From the IMG/VR virus record IMGVR_UViG_3300028800_000336, positions 1-21,608 of that record: a stretch of DNA of 21,608 bases; one strand, written 5' to 3'. The first letter of the stretch is position 1. Every line of letters begins with the position of its first letter. Under the pieces are notes generated by a model that ran no database searches, was not told the DNA's origin, and was given only the letters and a program-made list of their open reading frames with translations. Origin of the DNA: a virus. Below are positions 11,906-19,575 of the stretch, one piece after another. Both the position numbers and the translations under genes were made by a program.

Positions 11906-12351
11906 TGCGGCACCTGCTTGAAGAATATCCGACTGCACTCGACGTAGCCGCAGCGCGGCAGGATTTCGAAGAGCCGGCCGTCCATCGGCGCGCTCACCAG
12001 CAGCCCCGGCGAGCCGACCTCCTGTGCCCGCTTTTCTGCCGCAGTTAGCAATCGAAGGCCATCGCCCCCCGCGCGGTGCGCCGCAGCCACGAAGAACGAC
12101 TCGGCCACAGCGACCGGGCAACTGTAGTGCGGCAGGATCGGCGCCAGCACCGTGATGAAGCCCACCAGGGCGTCGCCGTCGACCGAGGCGAAGCTGTGCA
12201 GCATCCCGCTCGCGTCGTAGGCGCGATAGCTTTCGATCTTGGCTTTGGGATGCGGCATGCCAACGATCGCCGCTTCGGCCGCATATTCCTCGACGAGGGC
12301 GGGGAATTGCGGCGCGTCCAGGATCTCGTGGACGGAGACCTCGAGGATCAT
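11902..12351 (-). CDS. GNAT-family N-acetyltransferase
   Basis: A 149-aa protein that starts at ATG 12351, overlapping the previous stop as ATGA, and ends in an ATGA overlap with the cupin-like gene. The strand GDALVGFITVLAPIL (about 59-73) leads to VAESFFVAAAHRAGGDGLRL (about 82-101). The latter is the acetyl-CoA-binding motif A, with R-A-G-G-D-G in the R-x-x-G-x-G position, followed by the helix LLTAAEKRAQEVG. The end, EILPRCGYVECSRIFFKQVP, matches the usual G-(F/Y) strand of motif B. The fold would transfer an acetyl group from acetyl-CoA to an amine. The substrate is unknown; tight coupling to virion genes suggests it modifies a virion or host protein late in infection. Confidence 0.85.
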   Translation of the reverse strand: MILEVSVHEILDAPQFPALVEEYAAEAAIVGMPHPKAKIESYRAYDASGMLHSFASVDGDALVGFITVLAPILPHYSCPVAVAESFFVAAAHRAGGDGLRLLTAAEKRAQEVGSPGLLVSAPMDGRLFEILPRCGYVECSRIFFKQVPQ

Positions 12352-13553
12352 CCGAAGAGGCCGCCGCTGACCGACTGTGTCTGCACCGGCGCCACCGCGC
12401 TCGGCGAGCCTGTCGCGGCACCGAAGTCGAGCGTCGAGGCGACGTTCGGCACGCCCGCGATCGAGGTGATGGCGGCCAGCGCGTCGTTAAGCTGCTGCAC
12501 GCCATTGTTGAGCGCGGTCGATTTCTGGCCGGCGTCGAGGTTCGGGTTGGTCGTGATCGCGGCCAGGTTGGCGAGGCCCTGATTGTAGATCGAGGCGGCC
12601 GCCTGCGAGGTCTGCAAGACGTCCTGATTGTTCGCCTGCAAGATGGCGATCTGCTTGTTGATCTCGCCGTTGGCCTGGATGTTGGCGAGGTTGCCCTGGT
12701 TCTGAAGCTGCTGGACCTGGATCGAGGTGCTCGACTGGATCTGCGCCACGACCTGCGCGGTCGCCGCCTGCTGCTGGGCGATCGTGAGTTGGGTGTTAGA
12801 CTGGATGCCGGCGATGATCTGGTTCGTCGCGTCCTGCTTGTCCTGGGCCGACAGCGTCGTGCTTTGCTGGATGAGCGCGATCGCCTGGCTCGAGGCCGTC
12901 TGGATGTGGGTGACGTCCTCGGTGCCCTGGATCTGCTGGGCAAGCGTGGCGACCGCGTTCGATGCCGTGGCCGCGCTCGACAGCGCTGCATTGAACTGCC
13001 CCGCGTTGAACTGGTTGGTCGCGGTGAAGCCCTGCGCCGCCTGCTGGCCCGACAGCGTCTCGCCCGCCGCGGTTTGCTGGAGCGCGGTGTTTGCGTCTTT
13101 GGTCGTGTTGGTCGCGGCCGTGGCGTAGGTCGTGGCGTCCTGGGACGCGATCGGCGTCGCGGTGTTGATGAGGACGGTCTCGCCTGCGGTGATGGCCTGC
13201 GTCGAATTGATCAGGCCGCGCGCGTTCATCTGGTCTTTGGCGCGCGCCGTCGCCGCCTGCATCAAGGGCGAGTCGGCCGCGATGATGTTCTGGATCTGGC
13301 CGGCGACCGTCTGGTCCGGCGTCACCGTGTAGGAGTTGGGCGTGTAGCTGGTCGCACCGGCCGAGGGCGCAGCCGTTGCCGCCGTCGGATTGTACGACGT
13401 GACCGGCGCGCCCGAGCTCGGCGCTCCAGCCGGCGACGTGCCTGGCGTGGTCGTCTGCTGGCCCGGTGTCGTGTTGATCAGGCCGACGGGCACCGCCGTC
13501 GGATCGGGCGGCGGGTTGGTCGGGTCGGGAGGGTTGGCTGTGGGGTCGGCCAT
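12348..13553 (-). CDS. Internal virion-type protein with GLINS repeat region
   Basis: A 401-aa protein; the ATG at 13553 has only a weak AGGGA upstream. Residues 1-80 are Pro/Thr/Ala-rich and include VPVGLINTTPG. Residues 95-160 contain QMNARGLINSTQAITAGETV and TPIASQDATTYATAATN, a pattern I know from structural proteins of many podophages (R-G-L-x-N-S ... A-x-P-I-A-x-Q-D-A). Residues 160-355 are a long Gln/Ala-rich helical stretch with repeated IQ(S/A)xT and QQ pairs, likely coiled coil. The tail ends GGLFG. The protein is probably a virion component of the neck or internal core; no enzymatic motif is seen. Confidence 0.85.
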   Translation of the reverse strand: MADPTANPPDPTNPPPDPTAVPVGLINTTPGQQTTTPGTSPAGAPSSGAPVTSYNPTAATAAPSAGATSYTPNSYTVTPDQTVAGQIQNIIAADSPLMQAATARAKDQMNARGLINSTQAITAGETVLINTATPIASQDATTYATAATNTTKDANTALQQTAAGETLSGQQAAQGFTATNQFNAGQFNAALSSAATASNAVATLAQQIQGTEDVTHIQTASSQAIALIQQSTTLSAQDKQDATNQIIAGIQSNTQLTIAQQQAATAQVVAQIQSSTSIQVQQLQNQGNLANIQANGEINKQIAILQANNQDVLQTSQAAASIYNQGLANLAAITTNPNLDAGQKSTALNNGVQQLNDALAAITSIAGVPNVASTLDFGAATGSPSAVAPVQTQSVSGGLFG

Positions 13554-13561
13554 CGCGTTCC

Positions 13562-14872
13562 CTATGTTTTGATGATGTAGGAGAGGACGATCGTAGGCTG
13601 CACGTCGGAGAAGGCGCTCGAGGTGCCGCTCACGCTGCCGCTCACGCCGATGTTGAAGTTGCCGTTAACCGGGTTCGTGGTGATGCTGGAAAGCGATGAC
13701 GTCGTGAGCGCGTTGAAATCGGCGCCCGCCGCAGCCGGCGCGCCGCCCGACCAGCCGCCGCTCGTTTGACCGCCGATGTTCCCGTAGTTGATGGCATTTG
13801 ATCCGCTCATGGAGCCCGACGAAGTAGTCGAGGCCGTGTTGGTCTGCTGGCCGCCGGTCGAGCCGACCGAGGTGCCGCTCATCGTGGTGGCCGTCAGGCG
13901 ACCGGCGCCGCCGTCGGGACCGGCCGGCACGCGGCCGCGGAGGTCGGGCAGGTTGAAGGTCGTCGAGCCGTTGCCGGCGCCGAACGTCGTGCCAAGCAGG
14001 GCGAAGAGGGCAGCGTTCGCGCCGGTGCGGCTGACGGCCGATCCGTCGCACAGCAGGTAGCCGGTCGGCGCGCTCGAGCCCGCATATGGCAGCACCGAGC
14101 CGCACGGGATGGCCGCGTCGACGTAGCCGGTCGAGGCGACGCCGGTGCCGTTGCTTTCAAAAGAAGCCGTCGCGACGGTGCAATTGGTGAGGACGCCCGA
14201 CGCAGGGGTGCCGAGCGCCGGTGCCACGAGGGTCATGCCGCTCTGCATCGTTCCGGCTGTGACCTGCGCAGCCGGGATCGTGCAATTCGTGAGCGTGCCG
14301 GAAGCCGGAGTGCCAAGCACGGGCGACGACAGCGTCGGGCTGTTGATCGTGGGCGACGCCTGCATGACGAAGGTCGAGCCCGTGCCGGACTGCGCGGCCA
14401 CCGAGGTGACGTTGCCGACCGAGGTGATCGGGCCTGACAGGTTGGCGTTGGTGGTGACGGTGCCCGCCGTCAGGCCGGCGGCGGTGCCGGTGAGGTTGGT
14501 CGCGACGCCGCTCACAGGCGTGCCCAGCGCCACGTTCGAACCGAAGGTCTTGTTGCTCAAGGTCTCGGTGCCGGCGAGCGTCGCCAGCGTGCCGCTCACA
14601 AGGGGCAATGTCAGGGTGACGGTGGCACCCTGCGCCAGCGTCGTATTGAAGGCGCCCGTCGTCGTGAGGGTGCCCGCCAGCGAGAGGCCGCCGGTCGTCG
14701 TGAGGCTCGTGCCGTTGGCGCCGACAACGATGGCCGCGCCCGCGGTGAGCGGGAAGCCTGGCAGCTTGTCGAAGCCCGCTGAGATCGCGGCAAACTCGGC
14801 GCGGATGACGGCCGATGAACCGAGGGCGCCCGTCGTCGGATTTGCGGAGGGGGTGTAGTACGGATTCGTCAT
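13562..14872 (-). CDS. Tail fibre protein with phage tail-collar domain
   Basis: A 436-aa protein. The ATG at 14872 overlaps the previous TGA (ATGA). Residues 1-40 include NPYYTPSANPTTGALGSSAV, probably the attachment end. Residues 40-250 are Thr/Gly/Ser/Val-rich beta repeats with three LGTP(V/A)SG copies at 116, 186 and 220. Residues 257-320 form the tail-collar domain: CGSVLPYAGSSAPTGYLLCD then TFGAGNGSTTFNLPDLRGRV. Here P-x-G-(Y/W)-L-x-C-D-G and F-N-L-P-D-L-R-G-R are diagnostic. The C-terminal 100 residues are Gly/Ser/Thr-rich, the likely trimeric receptor-facing tip, ending in VQPTIVLSYIIKT, a typical collar-fibre ending. It probably binds the cell surface. No chaperone gene for it is visible. 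Confidence 0.92.
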   Translation of the reverse strand: MTNPYYTPSANPTTGALGSSAVIRAEFAAISAGFDKLPGFPLTAGAAIVVGANGTSLTTTGGLSLAGTLTTTGAFNTTLAQGATVTLTLPLVSGTLATLAGTETLSNKTFGSNVALGTPVSGVATNLTGTAAGLTAGTVTTNANLSGPITSVGNVTSVAAQSGTGSTFVMQASPTINSPTLSSPVLGTPASGTLTNCTIPAAQVTAGTMQSGMTLVAPALGTPASGVLTNCTVATASFESNGTGVASTGYVDAAIPCGSVLPYAGSSAPTGYLLCDGSAVSRTGANAALFALLGTTFGAGNGSTTFNLPDLRGRVPAGPDGGAGRLTATTMSGTSVGSTGGQQTNTASTTSSGSMSGSNAINYGNIGGQTSGGWSGGAPAAAGADFNALTTSSLSSITTNPVNGNFNIGVSGSVSGTSSAFSDVQPTIVLSYIIKT

Positions 14873-17133
14873 ACCCTGATCCCCCGCCGCTTGGTGTAGT
14901 GATAGATGATCGAGTTGAGGTTGAACGCCTCGATGTAGTTGGTCCCCGAGGTGAGGACGACCTGGACGTTCTCGCCGGTGCCGGTCATGTCGAGATCAGA
15001 GGGCAGCACGGTGTTGCCGTCCCAGGTGAAGTTGTCCCACACAAACGAGTCCCACATTGGCGTCGATGAGAAGTTCGACGTCAGGGGGACCGGCGTGGTC
15101 TGGCCGATCAGTGGCGAACCGTAGCCCAGCAGGTAGCCGAAACTCAGCGCGCAATACGAGGTCGAGGCGATCTCGAGCGATGCAGCGTGGAAGGTCTTCT
15201 CGATGCGCGGGGTCTTGATCGCGTTCCAGGCGAGCTTGATGTGCGCGTCGAGCTCGGCGCCATCGAACGAGGGACCGCTGTCCATCAGGTAGACATGGCC
15301 GCCGCCGTCGTTGGAGCAGAAGTAGTTGACCATGCCGCCGTTGGCGAGTTGGACCTCGTCGCAGCAGTAGACCGGGTTGGGGAAACTCACGACCGCGGCG
15401 CCGAGGAATTGCTGATTGACCACCGTGAGCCAGAGGCCGAAGCCGTCGCTGAAGAAGACGCGATACTGGCTCTTCGCCCGCTCGAGCGTCGAGGCGATCA
15501 CCTTGGTGCGCTCGGCCAGGATGAACGGCAGGATCGTCTTGGTGAGCGTGGCCGGCAGGAAGTTGCCGTAGTTGAGCGTGGTCTTTAGCTGGACGACGCC
15601 CAGGTCATCGAACACGAAGGTATCGGAGAGGTTCTGCACGCTGAAGGAGCGCGCGCCCTGGCCGGTGTTGAAGGTGACGTAGTTGAAGGTGGTCGGATCG
15701 ACGCCGTAGAGGAAGGACGTGTTGGCCTCGAGCCAGATACCGAGCGTCGCCGTCGTCTGGCTTCCCGGCAGGGTGATCATGCCGGTGACGGTATCGCCCG
15801 TCGCGATTTCGCCGCCGCCGTCGATGGCGCTCCATTTGTACGGCGTGCCCGAGCCGCAGTAGGAAACCGATGCGGCCTCCGACACCATCAGGAACTCTTT
15901 GTGCCACGCGATGTGCGCGGGCGCGTCGGGCACCAGGCCGGTCGTGATCGGCGCCAGGACCGTGCCGTCGAACTCGAAACACTTGTTGGTGTTGTCGCAT
16001 CCGAAGATGCGCCGGCTGATCAGTTGGCCGAAGAAGTTGCCCTTCACAAATTCGAACTTGCGACCGGGGATCATGGTGATCGGCACTTGCGTCGTGGCGA
16101 TCACCAGCGTGGCACCGTCCGAGGTCGTGACGGTGAGACCGGGCTGGAAGTTTTCGCCGGTCGGATTGGTGACGACGATCGCGCCGACAGCGGTGCCACC
16201 CGAGAAGCTGCCCGACTGCCACATCACCCGCAGCATGGTCGCGGTCGAGGTATTGCCGCCGTCGATTTGCGTCAGCGTGCCGTTGTCGGCCGGCCCGACG
16301 GTCGAGCCTGGCATCGAGCCATTGGTGAAGGTCAGGATGTTGAAGAACGGCACCTGCTGCCAGCCGCTCCCGCTCGCCTTCCAGATATTGACCGCGGTGC
16401 CTGCGAGGTTGGCGCGGAAGGCAAATAGCTGGTCGACGCCGTTGATCTCCATGCCGACGACGCCCAGCGTGTTGCCCGAGCCAGGCGGCGGCGTGATGGC
16501 AGCGCGCAGGATGTCGTAGGCAGCCGCGAGGTACTGCGCATTGAGTTGCGCGCTGATCGAGGCGGTCGTGGCGATCGCGGTGCCGACGACGGTCGTGCTG
16601 AAGGGCACGACGAAGGGATAGGGATTGCTGGCCGCGGTGACGGTGAGCGGGTTGGCCGCCGTAACCGTATAGCTCGAGGTCTGCACCGTGACGCTGCCGC
16701 TGGTGTCGAAAGCACCGACTGTGTTCGTCAGCACCAGGTAGCGGGTGCCATCGGCGGCCGGGTTTGCCACGAAGGCCACGGTGCCGGACGCGCCCGAGCT
16801 CGACTGATTGACGATCTGGCCCACGGTCGGCGCGGTGGTGAAGGACGCGACCTGGACGATCTCGTAGCCGGCGCTGCTCGGGAGCGCGGTGCCGTTGTAG
16901 CGCTCGTAGCCCGCGATGCGGCCATAGCCGCCTGACTGGCTGCACTCGAAATTCACCCCGTCGACGAAAGCGCCAGGTTGCAGCGCCAGCGATGGCGTCG
17001 TCTGGTCGAGGCCGCCCGGAAAGTTGACGCCGTTCGACGTCTGGCCGCCGCCCAGGCGCGTGAGCTCGTATTCGATCCGGGCGCGGCTCGTCGACTGGAG
17101 CAGCGCTGCCATCTTTGAATTGCGGCTGCTCAT
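14869..17133 (-). CDS. Tail nozzle-like / DNA-stabilising tail protein
   Basis: A 754-aa protein. The start is ATG 17133, sharing ATGA with the upstream stop; a longer reading into the upstream gene is not real. An alternative ATG lies at 17112. After a basic start, NFPGGLDQTTPSLALQPGAF and GYGRIAGYERYNG mark the N-terminal strand region seen in podophage nozzle proteins of the P22 gp10 / T7 gp12 type. A long beta-rich body follows, with GNFFGQLISRRIFGCDNTNK and IAWHKEFLMVSEA, consistent with a beta-propeller. The end has SFVWDNFTWDGN. Size, position between adaptor and fibre, and composition support a tail-nozzle role that closes the portal channel and contacts fibres. The family assignment is by resemblance only. 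Confidence 0.88.
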   Translation of the reverse strand: MSSRNSKMAALLQSTSRARIEYELTRLGGGQTSNGVNFPGGLDQTTPSLALQPGAFVDGVNFECSQSGGYGRIAGYERYNGTALPSSAGYEIVQVASFTTAPTVGQIVNQSSSGASGTVAFVANPAADGTRYLVLTNTVGAFDTSGSVTVQTSSYTVTAANPLTVTAASNPYPFVVPFSTTVVGTAIATTASISAQLNAQYLAAAYDILRAAITPPPGSGNTLGVVGMEINGVDQLFAFRANLAGTAVNIWKASGSGWQQVPFFNILTFTNGSMPGSTVGPADNGTLTQIDGGNTSTATMLRVMWQSGSFSGGTAVGAIVVTNPTGENFQPGLTVTTSDGATLVIATTQVPITMIPGRKFEFVKGNFFGQLISRRIFGCDNTNKCFEFDGTVLAPITTGLVPDAPAHIAWHKEFLMVSEAASVSYCGSGTPYKWSAIDGGGEIATGDTVTGMITLPGSQTTATLGIWLEANTSFLYGVDPTTFNYVTFNTGQGARSFSVQNLSDTFVFDDLGVVQLKTTLNYGNFLPATLTKTILPFILAERTKVIASTLERAKSQYRVFFSDGFGLWLTVVNQQFLGAAVVSFPNPVYCCDEVQLANGGMVNYFCSNDGGGHVYLMDSGPSFDGAELDAHIKLAWNAIKTPRIEKTFHAASLEIASTSYCALSFGYLLGYGSPLIGQTTPVPLTSNFSSTPMWDSFVWDNFTWDGNTVLPSDLDMTGTGENVQVVLTSGTNYIEAFNLNSIIYHYTKRRGIRV

Positions 17134-17843
17134 GCGAGCGCTCGGCCGGTGGTGATACGCGGGGCGTTGTTGCGCATGAGCTCGGCCCGCATCTTGGTCC
17201 AGTGGAGATCGGCGCGCGCCAGCGCCTCGGGCGCCGACTCGTAGCCGCCGTAGTCGATCAGCGCCTTCCACACGATGCCCATGTGGTACTGCGGCGGGAT
17301 GCCGAACGGGATGTCGGCGTCGGCCGCCATCGAGGTCGGGGCCACGAAGTAGTCGCCGTAGGCGGTGAAGGTGCCGTTGCTGGTCGGCCCCAGGCAGAGC
17401 GACTTGTCGGGGCCGAAGGCGATCGCCACAGGCCGCGTCTGCACAAGCTGGTTGGCGCCGTACATATAGCTTTCGCGCCACACGTCGAAGTCGACGCGGT
17501 CGAGCCTGGTCTCGCTCGTGATGCCGACGGAGGTCGTGTAGATGCGAAAGGTCCACTCGGCCCACTTGCCGAACAGCGTCGGGTCGACGCCGCATGTGGT
17601 CCCCGCGGTCGTGCCGAGCGGGAAGCTCTTCTGTCCGGCAACCGGCGCGAACGAGCAGCCTTTGCCCAGGATCGCGCTCGAGCGCATCCAGTCCCAATCA
17701 TCGCGCATCGTCTGGATGTCCTGCCACGCGCTGTTCGCCCACGTCACGACGCGCTGCGCGGAGCCGGTCTGCGCAACGGTCGAGCCGGGGATCGCAATGC
17801 TGGCCTCGAGCGCCAGCCTTTGCACGATGGCGAGGAAGTTCAC
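17130..17843 (-). CDS. Head-tail adaptor-like protein
   Basis: A 237-aa protein. It starts with GTG at 17843, immediately after the upstream TAA, with no strong ribosome site, so translation is probably coupled. The N-terminal helices NFLAIVQRLALEAS and VVTWANSAWQDIQTMRDDWD match the start of podophage adaptor / tail-tubular-A type proteins. The middle has short strands (KSFPLGTT, EWTFRIYT) and DFDVWRESYMYG. The end has YHMGIVWKALIDYGGYESAP and helices to ITTGRALA, a common ending for adaptors. The role would be a ring beneath the portal joining head and tail. Location directly before the nozzle-like gene supports this. Confidence 0.85.
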   Translation of the reverse strand: MNFLAIVQRLALEASIAIPGSTVAQTGSAQRVVTWANSAWQDIQTMRDDWDWMRSSAILGKGCSFAPVAGQKSFPLGTTAGTTCGVDPTLFGKWAEWTFRIYTTSVGITSETRLDRVDFDVWRESYMYGANQLVQTRPVAIAFGPDKSLCLGPTSNGTFTAYGDYFVAPTSMAADADIPFGIPPQYHMGIVWKALIDYGGYESAPEALARADLHWTKMRAELMRNNAPRITTGRALA

Positions 17844-18356
17844 TTACATATTCCGGCGACGAAGCGCCGACAGCCACGCGGCGCCGGCAGGGTTGCGGTC
17901 CTCGATGACGCTGAAGGAGTGGACCGGAGAGGTGAAGCGCCGCTCGCGGTTGCCGACGTGCTCGACCATGCTGGGCGTGTCGACGTCGGTGGTGATCGTG
18001 TCGATCTTGGCGTTGACCAGGACCGCGACGTACTTGCGCTTCACGATCAGCATCTGGCCGACCGGGATGTACGGCGTCTCGATCCATTGCTTCATGTTCT
18101 CGTACCAGACTTCGCAGCCCTTGCCGTTCACGGCGACGTAGTGATGCGAGGCTGCGTTCTTGTCGGCCGAGGGCTCGAGGCGGATGGTGACCGGCTCTTC
18201 GTTGAACTTGAGCTCGTCGAGCCAATCCTGATCCTCGAGCACGCGCTCGCCGGCCTGGATGATCTCGGGGTCGCGGCCCTGCTCGAGGGCCTTGTCGACG
18301 TTGATCGGGCGCTGCTCGACCTTGGTGTTTTCGGTGTGGATTTCCTGACGCGGCAT
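17844..18356 (-). CDS. Conserved-type phage protein of unknown function, 170 aa
   Basis: The ATG at 18356 is chosen because AAGGAGG lies at 18362-18368, 5 bases upstream. A TTG at 18371 would place that site inside the gene. The protein is hydrophilic at first (MPRQEIHTENTKVEQRP) and then beta-rich: EPVTIRLEPSADKN, HHYVAVNGKGCEVWYEN and PYIPVGQMLIVKRKYVAVL, closing with a basic WLSALRRRN. The strand-turn pattern G-x-x-x-x-V-(P/K)-R-K-Y-V-x-V-L is familiar from small proteins next to phage capsid genes, but I know no assigned role. It has its own leader with two hairpins and a strong ribosome site, implying high or separately set expression. A capsid-associated protein is possible. Confidence 0.85.
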   Translation of the reverse strand: MPRQEIHTENTKVEQRPINVDKALEQGRDPEIIQAGERVLEDQDWLDELKFNEEPVTIRLEPSADKNAASHHYVAVNGKGCEVWYENMKQWIETPYIPVGQMLIVKRKYVAVLVNAKIDTITTDVDTPSMVEHVGNRERRFTSPVHSFSVIEDRNPAGAAWLSALRRRNM

Positions 18357-18379
18357 CGTTGCCTCCTTCAATGGGCGTG

Positions 18380-18399
18380 GCGGCGCCTCACGACGCTGC
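18380..18399 (-). promoter_or_regulatory. GUGA-loop hairpin in leader of the 170-aa protein gene (copy 2)
   Basis: On the transcribed strand, GCAGCGTC and GGCGCCGC pair around a GTGA loop (GUGA, a GNRA tetraloop), with one A-C mismatch and one G-U wobble. It sits 11 bases before the ribosome site. The same element precedes the capsid gene at 20672-20691, with flanking bases also alike. Possible roles are RNA processing, message protection or translational control; no U-tract follows, so it is not a standard terminator. Confidence 0.65.
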
Positions 18400-18413
18400 G
18401 GGGGGCAGAGAGA

Positions 18414-18439
18414 GGGAAAGTACTTTGAAGTACTTTCCC
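18414..18439 (-). terminator. Perfect 12-bp intergenic hairpin, terminator-like without U-tract
   Basis: GGGAAAGTACTT and AAGTACTTTCCC are perfect inverted copies separated by two bases. The hairpin begins 10 bases after the TAA of the 177-aa gene. The message then reads TCTCTCT and a run of C rather than U, so intrinsic termination would be weak. A partial terminator, an RNase III site or a 3'-end stabiliser are alternatives. Confidence 0.5.
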
Positions 18440-18449
18440 CCTTTGGCGG

Positions 18450-18983
18450 TTAGCTGACCTGCGGGCGATCCGGCAGCGTGCTCACGTCCACGAAGGTGTA
18501 CGTGACGCCGGTGACGCTCGAGAGGTTGTTGGTGCCGAAGGTCCAGGTGGCAACCGCGGTCGAGCCGAGTTGCACCAGGATGTAGCCGATGGGGCAGAAG
18601 TCATTGTCCGTCGTGCCGGAGCCCTGCGGACCCAACCCGCCGAACTGCGGCGCGTTGATGAAGTTGCCCGAGACATCGAGGGCTTCGATGCCGCCCTGGA
18701 TGACCTTGACGTTGCCCGAGTGGTCGAAGCCCACCGTGTAGACCGAGCCGTACCCCAGAGCGAGGTTCGGCGCGGTGTTCGGAATCGGGATGGGCTTGAA
18801 CGCTGCGCCGGTCGAATAGTCGGTCGTCGGCGTGGCGCCGTTGGTGATCGCCGTCTTGGTGTAGAGCTTACCCTTGATGGCGTAGGTAATCGTTCCCGTC
18901 GTCGAGATCGTGGTCGTGGTGCCTGCCGCGAGAGACCCCTTCGTGAAGTTCTGCGTGGCGGGGACTTGCTGCTGAAGATCCAT
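18450..18983 (-). CDS. Putative capsid decoration or head-fibre protein B
   Basis: A 177-aa protein. The ATG at 18983 has AAAGGA upstream; in-frame codons further upstream overlap the preceding gene and give an Arg/Ser/Pro-rich string, so they are rejected. The protein is Thr/Gly/Ser-rich and beta-like: TTGTITYAIKGKLYTKTAIT, then VYTVGFDHSGNVKVIQGG, then DNDFCPIGYILVQLGS. It aligns by pattern with the 174-aa neighbour: (Y/F)-A-x-x-x-G-x-L, F-x-D-x-x-G-x-V-x-V, and a late I-G-(Y/F)-(I/L). The two look like diverged tandem copies. Placement right after the capsid gene suggests capsid-surface proteins. No named family is recognised. Confidence 0.85.
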   Translation of the reverse strand: MDLQQQVPATQNFTKGSLAAGTTTTISTTGTITYAIKGKLYTKTAITNGATPTTDYSTGAAFKPIPIPNTAPNLALGYGSVYTVGFDHSGNVKVIQGGIEALDVSGNFINAPQFGGLGPQGSGTTDNDFCPIGYILVQLGSTAVATWTFGTNNLSSVTGVTYTFVDVSTLPDRPQVS

Positions 18984-19017
18984 GAGACTTGTCCTTTGAT
19001 GAGAAGTGGCTTGGCGG

Positions 19018-19542
19018 CTACTGCACCAGCACCGTCGGGTCGAAATCCCCGGTGGCGTTGATGTAGACCGTGGTGGCGGTGTCGAGCGGCGTCGTACCGC
19101 CGGTGAACGCGCCACCTGTGTTGGTGATGATCAGGAAACCGATCATTGCCTTGCCCTGCGGGAAAGCAGGCCAGCCATTGACCGGGGCCGACGCCTTCGC
19201 AAGCGTCGTTCCGGGGGTTCCGCCCAGCACAGTCACGACGCCCGCTGCATCGACGAAGAAGCAGGCGAGCACGAAGCTGTTCTGTGCGGCGGTGATGCCG
19301 GTGAGCGCGGGAAGCACCGTGCTCGCGGCCACCTTCACCAAGGTTCCCTGAACCATGGCGTAGAAGTCGGACGAGCCGATCTTCGCCGTGGTTGCGCCGC
19401 CCGCCGAGATGACGAGGCCGGCGCTGTTCATCGGCTGCGTCGAGGTCCGGTCGACCATCGGAAGAGCCCAGGTACGAATGCCGTTGCGCTCCCTGATGTC
19501 GCCGAAGGCCCCGTTGAGCCACTGAGTGAGTGTACCGTTCAT
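19018..19542 (-). CDS. Putative capsid decoration or head-fibre protein A
   Basis: A 174-aa protein. The ATG at 19542 has AGAGGA about 9 bases upstream. The start, MNGTLTQWLNGAFGDIRERN, may be a short helix. It then becomes beta-rich and small-residue-rich: SSDFYAMVQGTLVKVAAS, SFVLACFFVDAAGVVTVLGG, FPQGKAMIGFLIITNTGG. It ends in DFDPTVLVQ. The arrangement parallels the 177-aa protein encoded next (see that entry). It lies 33 bases after the capsid gene stop, the usual place for decoration proteins. Function is inferred from position and composition only. Confidence 0.85.
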   Translation of the reverse strand: MNGTLTQWLNGAFGDIRERNGIRTWALPMVDRTSTQPMNSAGLVISAGGATTAKIGSSDFYAMVQGTLVKVAASTVLPALTGITAAQNSFVLACFFVDAAGVVTVLGGTPGTTLAKASAPVNGWPAFPQGKAMIGFLIITNTGGAFTGGTTPLDTATTVYINATGDFDPTVLVQ

Positions 19543-19575
19543 GCTGATGTTCCTCTAACCTAGGGGTTGCACCGA

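Noticed and set aside
11906-12991. Upstream extension of the cupin-like gene to 12991
   Set aside because: The extension overlaps two well-supported genes and is a low-complexity Arg/Ser/Pro string.
17134-17697. Upstream extension of the nozzle-like gene to 17697
   Set aside because: The extra part is Arg/His-rich and out of frame with the adaptor gene it covers; the ATGA junction at 17133 gives the natural start.
18984-19115. In-frame start at 19115 for the 177-aa protein
   Set aside because: The added 44 residues are an out-of-frame reading of the preceding gene's end; the ATG at 18983 has its own ribosome site.
19553-19570. Small inverted repeat AACC...GGTT between the capsid gene and the 174-aa gene
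   Set aside because: Only four base pairs with a four-base loop; too weak to call a structure.
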